From: Bacteroidaceae bacterium
GTDB taxonomy: Bacteria; Bacteroidota; Bacteroidia; Bacteroidales; Bacteroidaceae
Reading direction: 5' to 3'
Assembly: GCA_017469525.1 (NCBI GenBank)
Contig: JAFUGG010000018.1
Location: 53,655-117,654, forward strand
DNA: 64,000 nucleotides
Both the position numbers and the translations under genes were made by a program. Within the stretch, counting starts at the first letter, position 1; every line of letters begins with the position of its first letter. Positions 34,031 to 44,572 of the stretch are shown in pieces. The notes under the pieces are model-generated. The model searched no databases. It had not been told where the DNA came from and saw nothing but the letters and a program-made list of their open reading frames with translations.

Positions 34031-35248
34031 TTACTTACAGAGTTTGCAGCCCTCGCACTTGCTGAGCTCGCCCCTCAAGCGCTTGTCCACGAGCACATGC
34101 AGGCGGTCGCGGAGGGATTCGAGGGGAATGTTTTCGATGACTTCGGTGATGAATGCTGCCTTGAGCAGCAGGCGGGCTTCCTTCTCGTCGATGCCTCTCT
34201 GACGCATATAGAAGAGGGCCGTCTCGTCCATCTGCCCGACGGTGCTGCCGTGGCTGCACTGCACGTCGTCGGCATATATCTCGAGCATCGGCTGAGTATA
34301 CATGCGGGCTGTCCGTGTGGCCAACAGGTTGGCGTTCGTCTCCTTGCTCGACGTCTTCTGTGCCCCTTCGTGAACCAAGACCTTCCCGGCAAAGGCTCCG
34401 ACCGCACTGTCGTCGAGGACGTACTTGTAGAGCTCGTGGCTCTGGCAGTTGGGCACAAGGTGTTCGATGAGCGTGTTGTTGTCCACGTGCTGCATCTTAT
34501 CGGCGATGACGCAGCCATTTGCTGTCACTTCGCTTCCCTCGCCTTGCATCAGGACGTCGAGACGATTGCGTGTGTGGCCGTTGAAGAGCGTCAGGTTGGA
34601 GTGATGCAGCGTGCTGTTCTTGCCTTGGCGGACAAAGACGTTGCTGTATCGGGTGCAGAGCAGATGCGTTTCCTCCACTTCGTAGAGGCTGAGGTGTGCG
34701 CCTTCTTCCATCACAACCTCGATGACCTGGTTTGTCAGGAAACGGTTCCCGGAGGCGGCGCGGTCAGTGATGATGATGTCAGCCTCTGCCATCTCGTCCA
34801 TGACGACAAGGATGCGGCGGCAGACCATCGTGTCCTGTTCGCCTTTCAGGACGTTGCTTATCTGTATGGGATGCTCTACGCGTGTGGCCTTGGGGACGTG
34901 TACGACGAGCGTATCGACGCAGAGCATCGTGTTGAGCGCCACGATGCTGTCGGCCGTGTCCGCTACCTTATTATATAAAGCCCTTATGCGCGGTTCGGCA
35001 TCCGCTATGCGGAAGCAGTGGGAAGGCAACGTCCCCGAGAGCGGAGCAAGCTGTATGCCATAGTTCGGGGCAAAGTCAGCTTCGACGTTGGCATAGCGGT
35101 AGCGTTCCACTTTCCTTGAGGGGAATCCCTTCGCGGCGAACGTCCTGAGGGCTTCTTCGCGCTGGAGGTTCATCTCCTCCGGGCTGCGGGAAGTGAGACG
35201 AAAGCGCACCTCCTGATAGAAGTCAATGTATTGCTTCTCTGCTTTCAT
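34031..35248 (-). CDS. sufD: Fe-S cluster assembly protein SufD
   Basis: The 405-residue protein has the SufB/SufD beta-helix core (about 130-350) and the family C-terminal motif CSHGSTVGQMDETALFYMRQRGI. It is shorter than SufB and lacks its extra N-terminal region. It pairs with SufB and SufC to build Fe-S clusters. Normal length, in the order sufB-sufC-sufD. Confidence 0.93.
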   Translation of the reverse strand: MKAEKQYIDFYQEVRFRLTSRSPEEMNLQREEALRTFAAKGFPSRKVERYRYANVEADFAPNYGIQLAPLSGTLPSHCFRIADAEPRIRALYNKVADTADSIVALNTMLCVDTLVVHVPKATRVEHPIQISNVLKGEQDTMVCRRILVVMDEMAEADIIITDRAASGNRFLTNQVIEVVMEEGAHLSLYEVEETHLLCTRYSNVFVRQGKNSTLHHSNLTLFNGHTRNRLDVLMQGEGSEVTANGCVIADKMQHVDNNTLIEHLVPNCQSHELYKYVLDDSAVGAFAGKVLVHEGAQKTSSKETNANLLATRTARMYTQPMLEIYADDVQCSHGSTVGQMDETALFYMRQRGIDEKEARLLLKAAFITEVIENIPLESLRDRLHVLVDKRLRGELSKCEGCKLCK

Positions 35249-35273
35249 AGTCTTTCGTTATTACGTTATTACG

Positions 35274-36041
35274 TTATAACGGGGTAACGCTGTTCCCAAT
35301 CTCAGCCTTTATCCAGTCGAAGCCTCGGCTTTCTATCTCTGCTGCCAGCTCCGGGCCGCCAGTCTTTACGATGCGTCCGTCGATGAGCACGTGCACGACG
35401 TCTGGTTTGAGATAGTCGAGCAGGCGCTGATAGTGGGTGATGACGATGGCGCTCGTCTGGGGAGTGCGCAGTTTGTTGAAGCCCTCGGCCACTATTCTGA
35501 GGGCGTCCACGTCGAGGCCGCTGTCCGTTTCATCAAGGATGGCAAGCTTCGGTTCGAGCATCGCCATCTGGAAGATTTCGTTGCGCTTCTTCTCTCCTCC
35601 CGAGAAGCCTTCGTTCACGCTGCGGCTTGTGAGGCGGCTGTCAAGCTCCACTATCTTTCTTCTCTCGCGCATGAGTTTGAGGAAGTCGCCAGCCGGCAGG
35701 GGGTCGAGGCCTTGGTACTTGCGCTTGGCATTCAGGGCGGCACGCATGAAGTTGACCATCGAGACGCCAGGAATCTCTACCGGCTGCTGGAAGCTGAGGA
35801 AGATGCCTTCGCGGGCGCGCTCTTCCGGTTTGAGCGAAAGGATGTCCTTGCCGTCGAAGGTGATGCTGCCGCTGGTCACTTCGTAGGCCGGATGCCCGAC
35901 GATGACGTTGGAGAGTGTGCTCTTGCCTGCGCCGTTGAGTCCCATCACGGCATGCACCTCGCCGTCGCGTACGGTCAGGTTGATGCCTTTCAGTATCTCT
36001 TTGCCATTGATGCTGGCATGTAGGTTATTTATCTGTAACAT
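35274..36041 (-). CDS. sufC: Fe-S cluster assembly ATPase SufC
   Basis: The 255-residue ABC ATPase has Walker A GLNGAGKS (34-41), a SufC-type signature (FSGGEKKRNEIFQMA) and Walker B LAILDETDSGLDVDAL. It powers conformational change in SufBCD. The spacers on both sides hold short degenerate repeats (CGTTATTA upstream of sufD, TAATCCT upstream of sufC). Confidence 0.96.
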   Translation of the reverse strand: MLQINNLHASINGKEILKGINLTVRDGEVHAVMGLNGAGKSTLSNVIVGHPAYEVTSGSITFDGKDILSLKPEERAREGIFLSFQQPVEIPGVSMVNFMRAALNAKRKYQGLDPLPAGDFLKLMRERRKIVELDSRLTSRSVNEGFSGGEKKRNEIFQMAMLEPKLAILDETDSGLDVDALRIVAEGFNKLRTPQTSAIVITHYQRLLDYLKPDVVHVLIDGRIVKTGGPELAAEIESRGFDWIKAEIGNSVTPL

Positions 36042-36073
36042 TGCTTTAATCCCTAATCCTTAATCTTTAATCC

Positions 36074-37513
<1,440 letters not shown>

Positions 37514-37532
37514 GATATTCTCTTAGCGACTG

Positions 37533-37540
37533 CAAAGGTA
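37533..37540 (-). promoter_or_regulatory. Bacteroidota -7 element for the suf operon
   Basis: On the minus strand this is TACCTTTG, 20 bp upstream of the sufB start. Confidence 0.65.
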
Positions 37541-37795
37541 CGAAAAAAAAGTGAAAACAGAGGGTTGCCGAGCGCAGGATTATTTCATTTTTCCTTTTTT
37601 ATTATCACTGTCCGCTAAATACAGCATATAAGGCAGATGAGCTTCGGCCCAGGGAAGTCCGGCTTTGCCGCCTGAGCACCTGTTTTGCAGGAGCGCAAAA
37701 AGACGTTGATTGTGGCATACAAATGTGGTACGATTACGGGTAATCATTAACCGTTTTTGTATCCCGGAATGTCCCAGGTTGCAGCATGGGTTGTT

Positions 37796-37881
37796 TGCAC
37801 ATACATGTAGATGCAATTGCATCTACATGTACATGCAATTGCATCTACATGTACATGCAATTGCATCTACATGTATGTGCA
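37796..37881. repeat. Palindromic CAATTG array, three units
   Basis: Three AGATGCAATTGCATCT-type palindromes joined by ACATGTACATG lie between the outer arms TGCACATACATG and CATGTATGTGCA. It is the same family as 4858-4922 but one unit longer. Confidence 0.85.
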
Positions 37882-37977
37882 AACCCCTTGGCGTAGTATC
37901 TCAGTCTGAGCAACTTAGGATTTGGGGCAAAAAGGGGGTCAGAATCGGGCCATTCTGAGTGCCGGACATGGGGGCAA

Positions 37978-38142
37978 ACCTACCTGTTTTTCTCCATCAA
38001 AAAAGATAGGTACGACTACGAAAGGCTCTTCCGCGACGCACAAAGCGACTTCATCACCCAGCCGCAAAACGCCTTCGACTACTGGAACGACAGCGCCTCG
38101 TAGGTCGACATCCTTCCGCCAGAGCCCGAGGAATGGGCTTGA
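37978..38142 (+). pseudogene. Possible remnant of a protein gene, interrupted by a stop codon
   Basis: One frame reads with protein-like composition (YLFFSIKKDRYDYERLFRD, then DFITQPQNAFDYWNDSAS) up to TAG at 38101-38103. It continues in the same frame with VDILPPEPEEWA to TGA at 38140-38142. No start codon is visible. A perfect 9-bp hairpin (GCAGGGACG with CGTCCCTGC, 38150-38177) follows it like a terminator. I do not recognise the family. The fragment lies between two repeat loci, so it may be a scar of a decayed gene. Confidence 0.35.
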
Positions 38143-38186
38143 AAACAAAGCAGGGACGTGCCGAAGCGCGTCCCTGCAATTCATTT

Positions 38187-38368
38187 ACTGAAGTTTTGAA
38201 GTTAAAGAGGAAGTAAAAATGGAAGTAAACTCGCTTCGCTCATGGAAGTTATAAAAGGACTTTTGCCTATAGGCCGTCAGCATCCAAAGCTATCGTCCAG
38301 CCAGCTTGCTGGCTTTACTCCCTGCGCGCAGCGCATAACTCCTTATTTAACTTCATCTTATAACTCCC
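38187..38368. repeat. 181-bp dispersed repeat, copy 2
   Basis: Matches 31811-31991 in the same orientation. It includes the conserved central CATCCAAAGCTATCGTCCAG and the hairpins AGCCAGCTTGCTGGCT and TGCGCGCAGCGCA. It ends 11 bp from the cvpA-like stop codon. Confidence 0.85.
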
Positions 38369-38378
38369 AAGACTTAAC

Positions 38379-38837
38379 TTATTTCCGTATGAAATGATAG
38401 ACAAACTCAGGCACAGCCTTGAGCGGACGGGCCAGACGCGACTGCTGCATCGTCTCCTCCTTGATCAGGTTCATCGACGAGAAGAGCCAGATGAGGGCTC
38501 CCAGCACAAGGGCGTACTTCAGGAAGCCGAGCAAGCCGCCCAGCAACCTGTTGAGCAGTCCCGTCACAACCGTCGCGTCCATGAGCGAGGTGAGCATCGA
38601 GGCGATGAGCTTCGCCACAATGGGCACCATGACCCACAGCAGCACGAAGGCCAGCACTCGGCACACGTCGGGCATCGACAGGAAGCTCGCCAGCACATCG
38701 CCCAGCTTTTGGTAATAAAGGCAGGCCACGATGTAGCCTACCACGAAGGCTGTCAGCGAGATGACTTGCTTGACAGCTCCCGAGAAGAGTCCGCTCACAA
38801 AGCCGACTCCCAAAAGGATAAGCAGCAGGATGTCCAT
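38379..38837 (-). CDS. cvpA: CvpA-family inner-membrane protein
   Basis: The 152-residue protein has four hydrophobic segments (about 2-20, 24-42, 61-85, 100-120) and the CvpA-type glycine-rich start (MDILLLILLGVGFVSGLFSG). CvpA proteins are small membrane proteins linked to colicin V production and envelope stress; the exact role is unclear. It follows infB by about 130 bp in the same direction, with a GGACTAT repeat spacer between them. Confidence 0.85.
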   Translation of the reverse strand: MDILLLILLGVGFVSGLFSGAVKQVISLTAFVVGYIVACLYYQKLGDVLASFLSMPDVCRVLAFVLLWVMVPIVAKLIASMLTSLMDATVVTGLLNRLLGGLLGFLKYALVLGALIWLFSSMNLIKEETMQQSRLARPLKAVPEFVYHFIRK

Positions 38838-38845
38838 AACTTGTC

Positions 38846-38966
38846 AGTCCATAGTCCATAGTTCTTAGTCTATAGTATATAGTCCATAGTTCTTAGTTGA
38901 GCTGCACAGGGAACAGGACAATCTGCCTCCCATTGACTATGGACTATGAACTATGGACTATGGACT
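38846..38966. repeat. Heptad spacer repeat, unit GGACTAT, two inverted arms
   Basis: Left arm 38846-38899 has repeated AGTCCAT and variants. Right arm 38933-38966 has repeated GGACTAT. The arms can pair around a 33-bp centre. The unit is the same as at 227-261. Confidence 0.8.
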
Positions 38967-38969
38967 TGT

Positions 38970-41726
38970 TTAGAGCGTTGCCTTGATTTCAATCTCCTGG
39001 AAGGTCTCAATCATGTCGCCTTCTTTCAAGTCGTTGTATCCCACGAGCGAGATGCCGCACTCGAAGTTGGTGCTCACCTCCTTCACGTCGTCCTTGAAGC
39101 GCTTCAGGGCGTTGATGGCACCCGTGAAGACCACGATGCCGTCGCGAATGACGCGCGCCTTGTTCGAGCGGCTCACCTTGCCATCGATGACATAGGCACC
39201 GGCCACGGTACCAACCTTCGTGATGTGATAGACTTGGCGCACCTCGACTTGAGCCGTGACTTCCTCCTTGATTTCCGGCGAAAGCATGCCCTCCATGGCG
39301 TCCTTCACCTCCTCGATGGCATCGTAGATGACGCTGTAGAGGCGGATATCGACGTCCATCTGCTCGGCCAACTTGCGAGCTGGAGCCGAGGGACGAACCT
39401 GGAAGCCTACGATGAAGCAGTTCTCTGCAGCGGCAGCCATGTTGACGTCGCTCTCGCTAATCTGGCCCACGGCCTTGTAGATGACGTTCACCTGAATCTT
39501 CTCCGTAGAGAGTTTGATGAGGGAGTCGCTCAAGGCTTCTATAGAGCCGTCCACGTCGCCCTTGACGATGAGGTTCAGCTCCTGCACGCCACCCAGTGCG
39601 ATGTTGTGTGCCAACTCCTCCAGTCCACGACGCTTCATGGTGCGCAGACCCTGTTCGCGAGCCAGCTGCTCACGCTTGTTGGCAATCTCGCGAGCCTCCT
39701 GGTCGGAGTCCATCACATGGAAGGCATCGCCTGCCTGCGGTGCACCGTTCAGGCCGAGCACCGTGGCAGCCTGCGACGGACCAATCTCCTGCACGCGCTG
39801 TCCACGTTCGTTGAGCATGGCCTTCACACGACCATAGTTCGTGCCGGCCAGCAGGATGTCGCCCACATGCAACGTGCCGTTGCTGACGAGCACCGTAGCC
39901 ACATAGCCACGACCTTTGTCCAAGCTGGACTCGATGATGGAGCCTGTGGCCTTGCGGTTGGGGTTTGCCTTCAGGTCGAGCATCTCGGCTTCGAGCAACA
40001 CCTTCTCGAGGAGGTCTGCCACGCCCATGCCCTTCTTGGCACTGATGTCTTGGCTTTGATACTTGCCACCCCATTCCTCCACGAGGAAGTTCATGGCAGC
40101 AAGGCCTTCCTTTATCTTGTCGGGATTAGCTCCCGGCTTGTCAATCTTGTTGATGGCAAAGACGATGGGCACACCGGCAGCCGTGGCATGAGCGATGGCC
40201 TCCTTCGTCTGCGGCATGATGTCGTCGTCTGCAGCAATGATGATGATGGCAATGTCCGTGACCTGAGCACCGCGGGCACGCATGGCAGTGAATGCTTCGT
40301 GACCCGGCGTGTCGAGGAAGGTGACATGGCGTCCGTCGTCGAGCGTCACGTTGTAGGCACCGATGTGCTGCGTGATGCCGCCAGCCTCGCCGGCAATGAC
40401 ATTGGTTTGTCGGATGTAGTCGAGCAACGATGTCTTACCATGATCGACGTGACCCATGACGGTGACAATGGGAGCGCGTGGCACGAGGTCTGCCTCGTCG
40501 TCCTCCACTTCGCTGACGGCGGCGCTGACTTCTGCGCTGACATATTCTGTGGTGAAGCCGAACTCCTCAGCCACAAGGTTGATGGTCTCGGCATCCATGC
40601 GCTGGTTGATGCTCACCATGATGCCGATGCTCATGCAGGTGGCGATGATCTTCGTGACGGGCACATTCATCATCGTTGCCAACTCGTTTGCCGTAACGAA
40701 CTCGGTTAGCTTGAGTACCTTGCTTTCTGCAGCTTCGTTGGCCAGTTCCTCCTCCATGCCTTGTCGGATGGCTTCGCGCTTTTCGCGACGATACTTGGCA
40801 CCCTTGCCCATCTTCGAGCCCTTGCTGGTGAGGCGGGCCAGTGTTTCGCGTACCTGCTTGGCCACTTCTTCCTCGCTCACTTCGGGCTGCAGGGGAGCTT
40901 GCTTGGGCTGGTTCTTCTGTTTCTTCTTGCCGCCGCCGTTCTGGTTCTGCTGTTGCTGGTTGCCGCCATTCTTCTTCTTCTGTCCGGGTTGCTGGTTGGC
41001 AACATCGTTGACGTCAACACGTTCCTTGCCCACACGCAGACGTTTCTTTCCTCCGCCACCTTGGGCTTCCTGGCGTTCGCGACGGCGTTCCTCGTGCGTC
41101 TTCTTCTTGGGGCGAGTCGTCTGGTTGATGCTGTCGAGGTCAATCTTACCTTTGATGGTAAGGGAGGGAGCAGCGTTTGGTGCAGGCGTCAGGCGGAAGA
41201 TTTCTTCTTCCTTCTTCTCCACGGGAGCAGTTTCTGCAGGTTCCTCCTTAGGAGCGACAACCTCTGCCTTAGGAGCGACAGGCTCTTCCTTCTTTTTTGG
41301 AGCAGGCTTGGCCTTCTCTTCTTTCTGTACGGGCTTGGGCTGCGGCTTCTTCTCAGGAGCGGGTGTTTCCTTGGCGGGCTTCTCTGCCTTTGCAGGCTTT
41401 GTGCCTTCGAGGTCGATGTGTCCCAATATCTTCGGACCTTCAACCTTTGGCGCTTCTATCTGCACCTCTTCAACAGGTTTGGGCTTGGGCGCTTCTTTGC
41501 GCTCCTTCTTGTTTTGGCCGATGTGCTGCTGAATGAGTTGTGTAGCTTCGTTGCGCAGTCCTTTATCCGAACTGAATTCGCTTTGCAGCTGGGCATACTG
41601 TTCCTCGGTAATCTTATAGTTTGGATTGGCCTCAACCTCGCCGAAGCCTTTCTTCTGAAGGAACTCAACAGCCGTCTGCAGTCCGATGTTGAACTCCTTG
41701 GTTACTTTGTTTAGTCTGATGCTCAT
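38970..41726 (-). CDS. infB: Translation initiation factor IF-2
   Basis: The 918-residue protein has the IF2 N-terminal domain ([20 protein letters not shown]), a long low-complexity lysine, alanine, proline and glutamate-rich linker (about 75-300), the GTPase domain with G1 [10 protein letters not shown]3 DTPGHEAF and G4 NKID, and the C-terminal IF2 domains. It brings initiator tRNA to the 30S subunit. It lies 48 bp after nusA in the rimP-nusA-infB cluster. Confidence 0.98.
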   Translation of the reverse strand: MSIRLNKVTKEFNIGLQTAVEFLQKKGFGEVEANPNYKITEEQYAQLQSEFSSDKGLRNEATQLIQQHIGQNKKERKEAPKPKPVEEVQIEAPKVEGPKILGHIDLEGTKPAKAEKPAKETPAPEKKPQPKPVQKEEKAKPAPKKKEEPVAPKAEVVAPKEEPAETAPVEKKEEEIFRLTPAPNAAPSLTIKGKIDLDSINQTTRPKKKTHEERRRERQEAQGGGGKKRLRVGKERVDVNDVANQQPGQKKKNGGNQQQQNQNGGGKKKQKNQPKQAPLQPEVSEEEVAKQVRETLARLTSKGSKMGKGAKYRREKREAIRQGMEEELANEAAESKVLKLTEFVTANELATMMNVPVTKIIATCMSIGIMVSINQRMDAETINLVAEEFGFTTEYVSAEVSAAVSEVEDDEADLVPRAPIVTVMGHVDHGKTSLLDYIRQTNVIAGEAGGITQHIGAYNVTLDDGRHVTFLDTPGHEAFTAMRARGAQVTDIAIIIIAADDDIMPQTKEAIAHATAAGVPIVFAINKIDKPGANPDKIKEGLAAMNFLVEEWGGKYQSQDISAKKGMGVADLLEKVLLEAEMLDLKANPNRKATGSIIESSLDKGRGYVATVLVSNGTLHVGDILLAGTNYGRVKAMLNERGQRVQEIGPSQAATVLGLNGAPQAGDAFHVMDSDQEAREIANKREQLAREQGLRTMKRRGLEELAHNIALGGVQELNLIVKGDVDGSIEALSDSLIKLSTEKIQVNVIYKAVGQISESDVNMAAAAENCFIVGFQVRPSAPARKLAEQMDVDIRLYSVIYDAIEEVKDAMEGMLSPEIKEEVTAQVEVRQVYHITKVGTVAGAYVIDGKVSRSNKARVIRDGIVVFTGAINALKRFKDDVKEVSTNFECGISLVGYNDLKEGDMIETFQEIEIKATL

Positions 41727-41773
41727 GGTCTTTCTAATCCCTAATCCCTAATGTCTAATCCTTAATCCATATA

Positions 41774-43036
41774 TCATTCGAACTCAGCCTGCAGGATGCG
41801 CAGCACTTCGTCGACGGTTTCTTCTTCGAGGTCGGCATTCTGGATAATCATCTCACGCTGTGCGCCGAGCACGTCCTTAGCTGTCTCGAAGCCTATCTTC
41901 TTGAGCTCGTCGATGATCCAAGGCTCGATGGCGTCGGTGAACTCGTCGAGGCTTACGTCGTCGCTTTCTTCTTCGCTGTCGAGTTCACGGAAGACGTCGA
42001 TGGTATAGCCTACGAGCATGCTGGCGAGCTTGACGTTCAGTCCGCCCTTACCGATGGCGAGCGATACCTGATCCGGGTCGAGATAGACCTCGGCGGTGTG
42101 CTCTTCCTCGTTGAGTGTGACGCTGTTGACGCGGGCAGGATTGAGGGCGCGGGTAATCATGAGCTGCGTGTTGGAGGTCCAGGTCACGACGTCGATGTTC
42201 TCGCCTCGCAGTTCGTGTACGATGCCGCGGAGGCGGCTGCCCTTCACACCGACACAGGCTCCTACGGGGTCGATGCGGTCATCGTAGCTCTCGACGGCTA
42301 TCTTGGCACGTTCGCCAGGGATGCGTGCCACCTTGTGGATGGTGATGAGGCCGTCCTGTATCTCGGGCACCTCAGCTTCGAGCATACGTTGCAGGAACTC
42401 GGGTGCTGTGCGGCTGAGGATGATGCGGGGTTTTCCGCCGGTGTTCTCTACGCGGAGGATGACGGCACGCGCCTGTTCGCCCTTGCGGAAGAAGTCGCCC
42501 GGTATCATTTCCTGTCGCGGCAGGAGCAGTTCGTTGCCCTCTTCGTCCATGAGCAGTGTCTCGCGTTTCCATGTCTGATAGACCTCGGCGCTGATGACTT
42601 CTCCCTCGCGGTCTTTGTACTCATTATAGAGGGAGTCGTACTCAAGCTCCATGATTCGGCTGGCGAGTGTCTGGCGGAGCTGGAGGATGGCACGGCGTCC
42701 GAACTCGGACATCTCGACGCGCTGGCTCACTTCCTCGCCTATTTCGTAGTCGTCCTCGATTTGTTGAGCTTCGGAGAGAGCTATCTCCTTGTTCTTGTCG
42801 TTTACTTCGCCATCGGGCACGACGACGCGGTTGTGGTAGATTTCGAAGTCGCCCTTGTCGGGGTTTACGATGATGTCGTAGTTCTCGTCTGAGCCGTACA
42901 TCTTGGCGATGACGCTGCGGAAGCATTCCTCCAGCACGCTGACAAGGGTGGCACGGTCGATGTTGTTCTTCTCCTTGAAGTCGGCGAATACTTCAATCAT
43001 GTTCGCCGCTTCTTTTGATTTAGTTGTCTTTGCCAT
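41774..43036 (-). CDS. nusA: Transcription termination/antitermination factor NusA
   Basis: The 420-residue protein has the NusA N-terminal domain (about 12-140), S1 (about 145-215), two KH domains (about 245-360; VGACVGVKGSRLRGIVHELRGE begins the first) and an acidic C-terminal tail ending in a helix-hairpin-like segment (LKKIGFETAKDVLGA). It binds RNA polymerase and RNA. It follows rimP by 17 bp. Confidence 0.97.
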   Translation of the reverse strand: MAKTTKSKEAANMIEVFADFKEKNNIDRATLVSVLEECFRSVIAKMYGSDENYDIIVNPDKGDFEIYHNRVVVPDGEVNDKNKEIALSEAQQIEDDYEIGEEVSQRVEMSEFGRRAILQLRQTLASRIMELEYDSLYNEYKDREGEVISAEVYQTWKRETLLMDEEGNELLLPRQEMIPGDFFRKGEQARAVILRVENTGGKPRIILSRTAPEFLQRMLEAEVPEIQDGLITIHKVARIPGERAKIAVESYDDRIDPVGACVGVKGSRLRGIVHELRGENIDVVTWTSNTQLMITRALNPARVNSVTLNEEEHTAEVYLDPDQVSLAIGKGGLNVKLASMLVGYTIDVFRELDSEEESDDVSLDEFTDAIEPWIIDELKKIGFETAKDVLGAQREMIIQNADLEEETVDEVLRILQAEFE

Positions 43037-43053
43037 TATATTTTGTTTAGTTA

Positions 43054-43521
43054 TTATTTCACCTTGATGAGATATTTTGTGTAGGCCACGTCGTCGAAGC
43101 GGAAGTCTGTGGGTACTTCCATGGTGACGGGGCGCTTCTTGCCCTCCTCTTTTACCTTTTGGAGGATGCCGAGCTGGAAGCCTTCGTCGCCGACGCTGAG
43201 CAGGGTGCCGTGGTATTTGTGGCCGTCGGCTGTCTGTGTCTCCACTTCCTTGCCGATGTGTATCTCGTATTGGCGACGTACGCGGAAGGGCTGGCCCAGT
43301 CCTGCGCTGCCTACCTCGAGCTCGTAGTCTTCCTCGTCGCGGCTGAGGCGCGACTCGATGTGGCGGCTCAGGTCGGCACAGTCTTCAATCCACACGCCGT
43401 CCTGATGGTCTATCTCCACCACGATGCGGTCGTCAGGGCTGATGCTGATGTCAACCAGGAAATACTCTTTGCCTTCAAGCCATTCCTCTACGGCCTGCTG
43501 CACTGCACTTTTGCTAATCAT
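43054..43521 (-). CDS. rimP: Ribosome maturation factor RimP
   Basis: I choose ATG 43521 (MISKSAVQQAVEEWLEGKEYFLVDI). Codons further upstream overlap the promoter region. The 155-residue protein has the two-domain RimP fold, with VVEIDHQDGVWIEDCADLSRHIE in the first domain (split by loops) and VGSAGLGQPFRVRRQYEIHIGKEV at the junction. It supports 30S assembly and is the first gene of the rimP-nusA-infB operon. Confidence 0.94.
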   Translation of the reverse strand: MISKSAVQQAVEEWLEGKEYFLVDISISPDDRIVVEIDHQDGVWIEDCADLSRHIESRLSRDEEDYELEVGSAGLGQPFRVRRQYEIHIGKEVETQTADGHKYHGTLLSVGDEGFQLGILQKVKEEGKKRPVTMEVPTDFRFDDVAYTKYLIKVK

Positions 43522-43595
43522 GTGTCTAAGTATTTTTAAGTTATTAAAGAAAAGTGAGGAACTTTCTGAGCCCCTCACTTTCATCTTTTCGCGTG

Positions 43596-43603
43596 CAAAG
43601 GTA
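43596..43603 (-). promoter_or_regulatory. Bacteroidota -7 element for rimP-nusA-infB
   Basis: On the minus strand this is TACCTTTG, 75 bp upstream of the rimP start. Confidence 0.6.
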
Positions 43604-43700
43604 AGTCATTTCCGCGAAACGTGCAAATAAATGTGCAGAAAAATAGCGTAAAACCCTGAATTCTTTAAAGAAAGGCAAGTATTTGTGCCTGCCAAGACCT

Positions 43701-44441
43701 TTAGAGAATGGTGATGCCCTGATAATCCTTTTGAACCTGCTCGTAGCTCTGCAGGTTGCCGATGTCGAAGCGGCGGCCGGGCATCTCCCAAGCATGGACG
43801 GGTGTCTGGGTGCAGAGCCATGCGATGTAGCTGCCGGGTGCATCCACGCCGCAACCTTCGGCAATGCCTTTGGCGACGAGGTGTGCGTCCCGGCGCGTAT
43901 AATAATAGAAGGGCGGACAGCACCAATGGGTTTCGGGCGTGGGGGACTTCTCTGTCATGCGAAGGATACGGTCGTTCTGGTCCACAGTCACTACGCCGCA
44001 CTTCAGCAGCCGCTGCTCGTCCTTTTCCCAGAAGCGCATGATGCAGGAGGTCTGCTTCTCGTTGGCATAGCGGACGAAGCGTTGCAGGCTGAAGTCCAAA
44101 AGGTTATCGCCGGCAATGACCAGCATGTCGTCGTCCAGATGGAGCTGTTCGATGGCGAACTGAATATCGCGGACGGCTCCCAGTCGCGTCTCGTTGCTCG
44201 AGGTCCCGTCGTCAACGACAGTCACCTTCTGAGCCTTCGTCGCAGCCCAATCCATGAAGTGATGGGCGAACTTGTGGTTGGAGATGACGACGTATTCATC
44301 GACCAGGCCTGCACCGTCAATGTCGTCGATGAGCCAGTCGAGGATAGTCTTGTCGCCCACCTTGAGGAGGGGCTTGGGGAAGTTTTCCGTGAGAGGATAG
44401 AGCCGGGTAGCATATCCGGCAGCAAGGATGAGACACTTCAT
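43701..44441 (-). CDS. NTP-transferase-fold sugar-phosphate nucleotidyltransferase
   Basis: I start it at ATG 44441 (MKCLILAAGYATRLYPLTEN); the region upstream is a spacer repeat. The 246-residue protein has the nucleotide-binding motif AAGYATRLYPLTENFPKPLL, a conserved GDN (VIAGDNLLDF) and a C-terminal stretch ending in DIGNLQSYEQV, as in RmlA- and GlmU-type enzymes. It would join a sugar 1-phosphate to a nucleotide. The GHMP kinase upstream suggests it receives that product, but the sugar and nucleotide cannot be read from sequence alone. Confidence 0.8.
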   Translation of the reverse strand: MKCLILAAGYATRLYPLTENFPKPLLKVGDKTILDWLIDDIDGAGLVDEYVVISNHKFAHHFMDWAATKAQKVTVVDDGTSSNETRLGAVRDIQFAIEQLHLDDDMLVIAGDNLLDFSLQRFVRYANEKQTSCIMRFWEKDEQRLLKCGVVTVDQNDRILRMTEKSPTPETHWCCPPFYYYTRRDAHLVAKGIAEGCGVDAPGSYIAWLCTQTPVHAWEMPGRRFDIGNLQSYEQVQKDYQGITIL

Positions 44442-44446
44442 AGGTA

Positions 44447-44572
44447 AGAATGATAAAATGAAAGAATGAAAGAATGAAAGGATGAGAAATAAGGGAGTTG
44501 AAGGAATGAGAAGATGAAAGATGGAGGATGTGTTTTTCATTCTTTCATTTTCTCATTCTTTCATTTCCTTTA
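44447..44572. repeat. Heptad spacer repeat, unit GAAAGAAT, with inverted partner
   Basis: GAAAGAAT-type units (44460-44526) face their inverse (CATTCTTTCATTT, 44538-44568). They fill the space between the kinase and nucleotidyltransferase genes. Confidence 0.7.

Noticed and set aside
37796..37881. CRISPR-like array in the CAATTG palindromes
   Set aside because: There are no unique spacers; the units are joined palindromes.
37922..38191. 89-codon open frame on the plus strand
   Set aside because: It is rich in Ser, Thr and Lys without family features. Another frame of the same stretch looks more protein-like (the remnant at 37978).
38946..40709. 587-codon open frame opposite infB
   Set aside because: It is an antisense shadow of a clear IF-2 gene.
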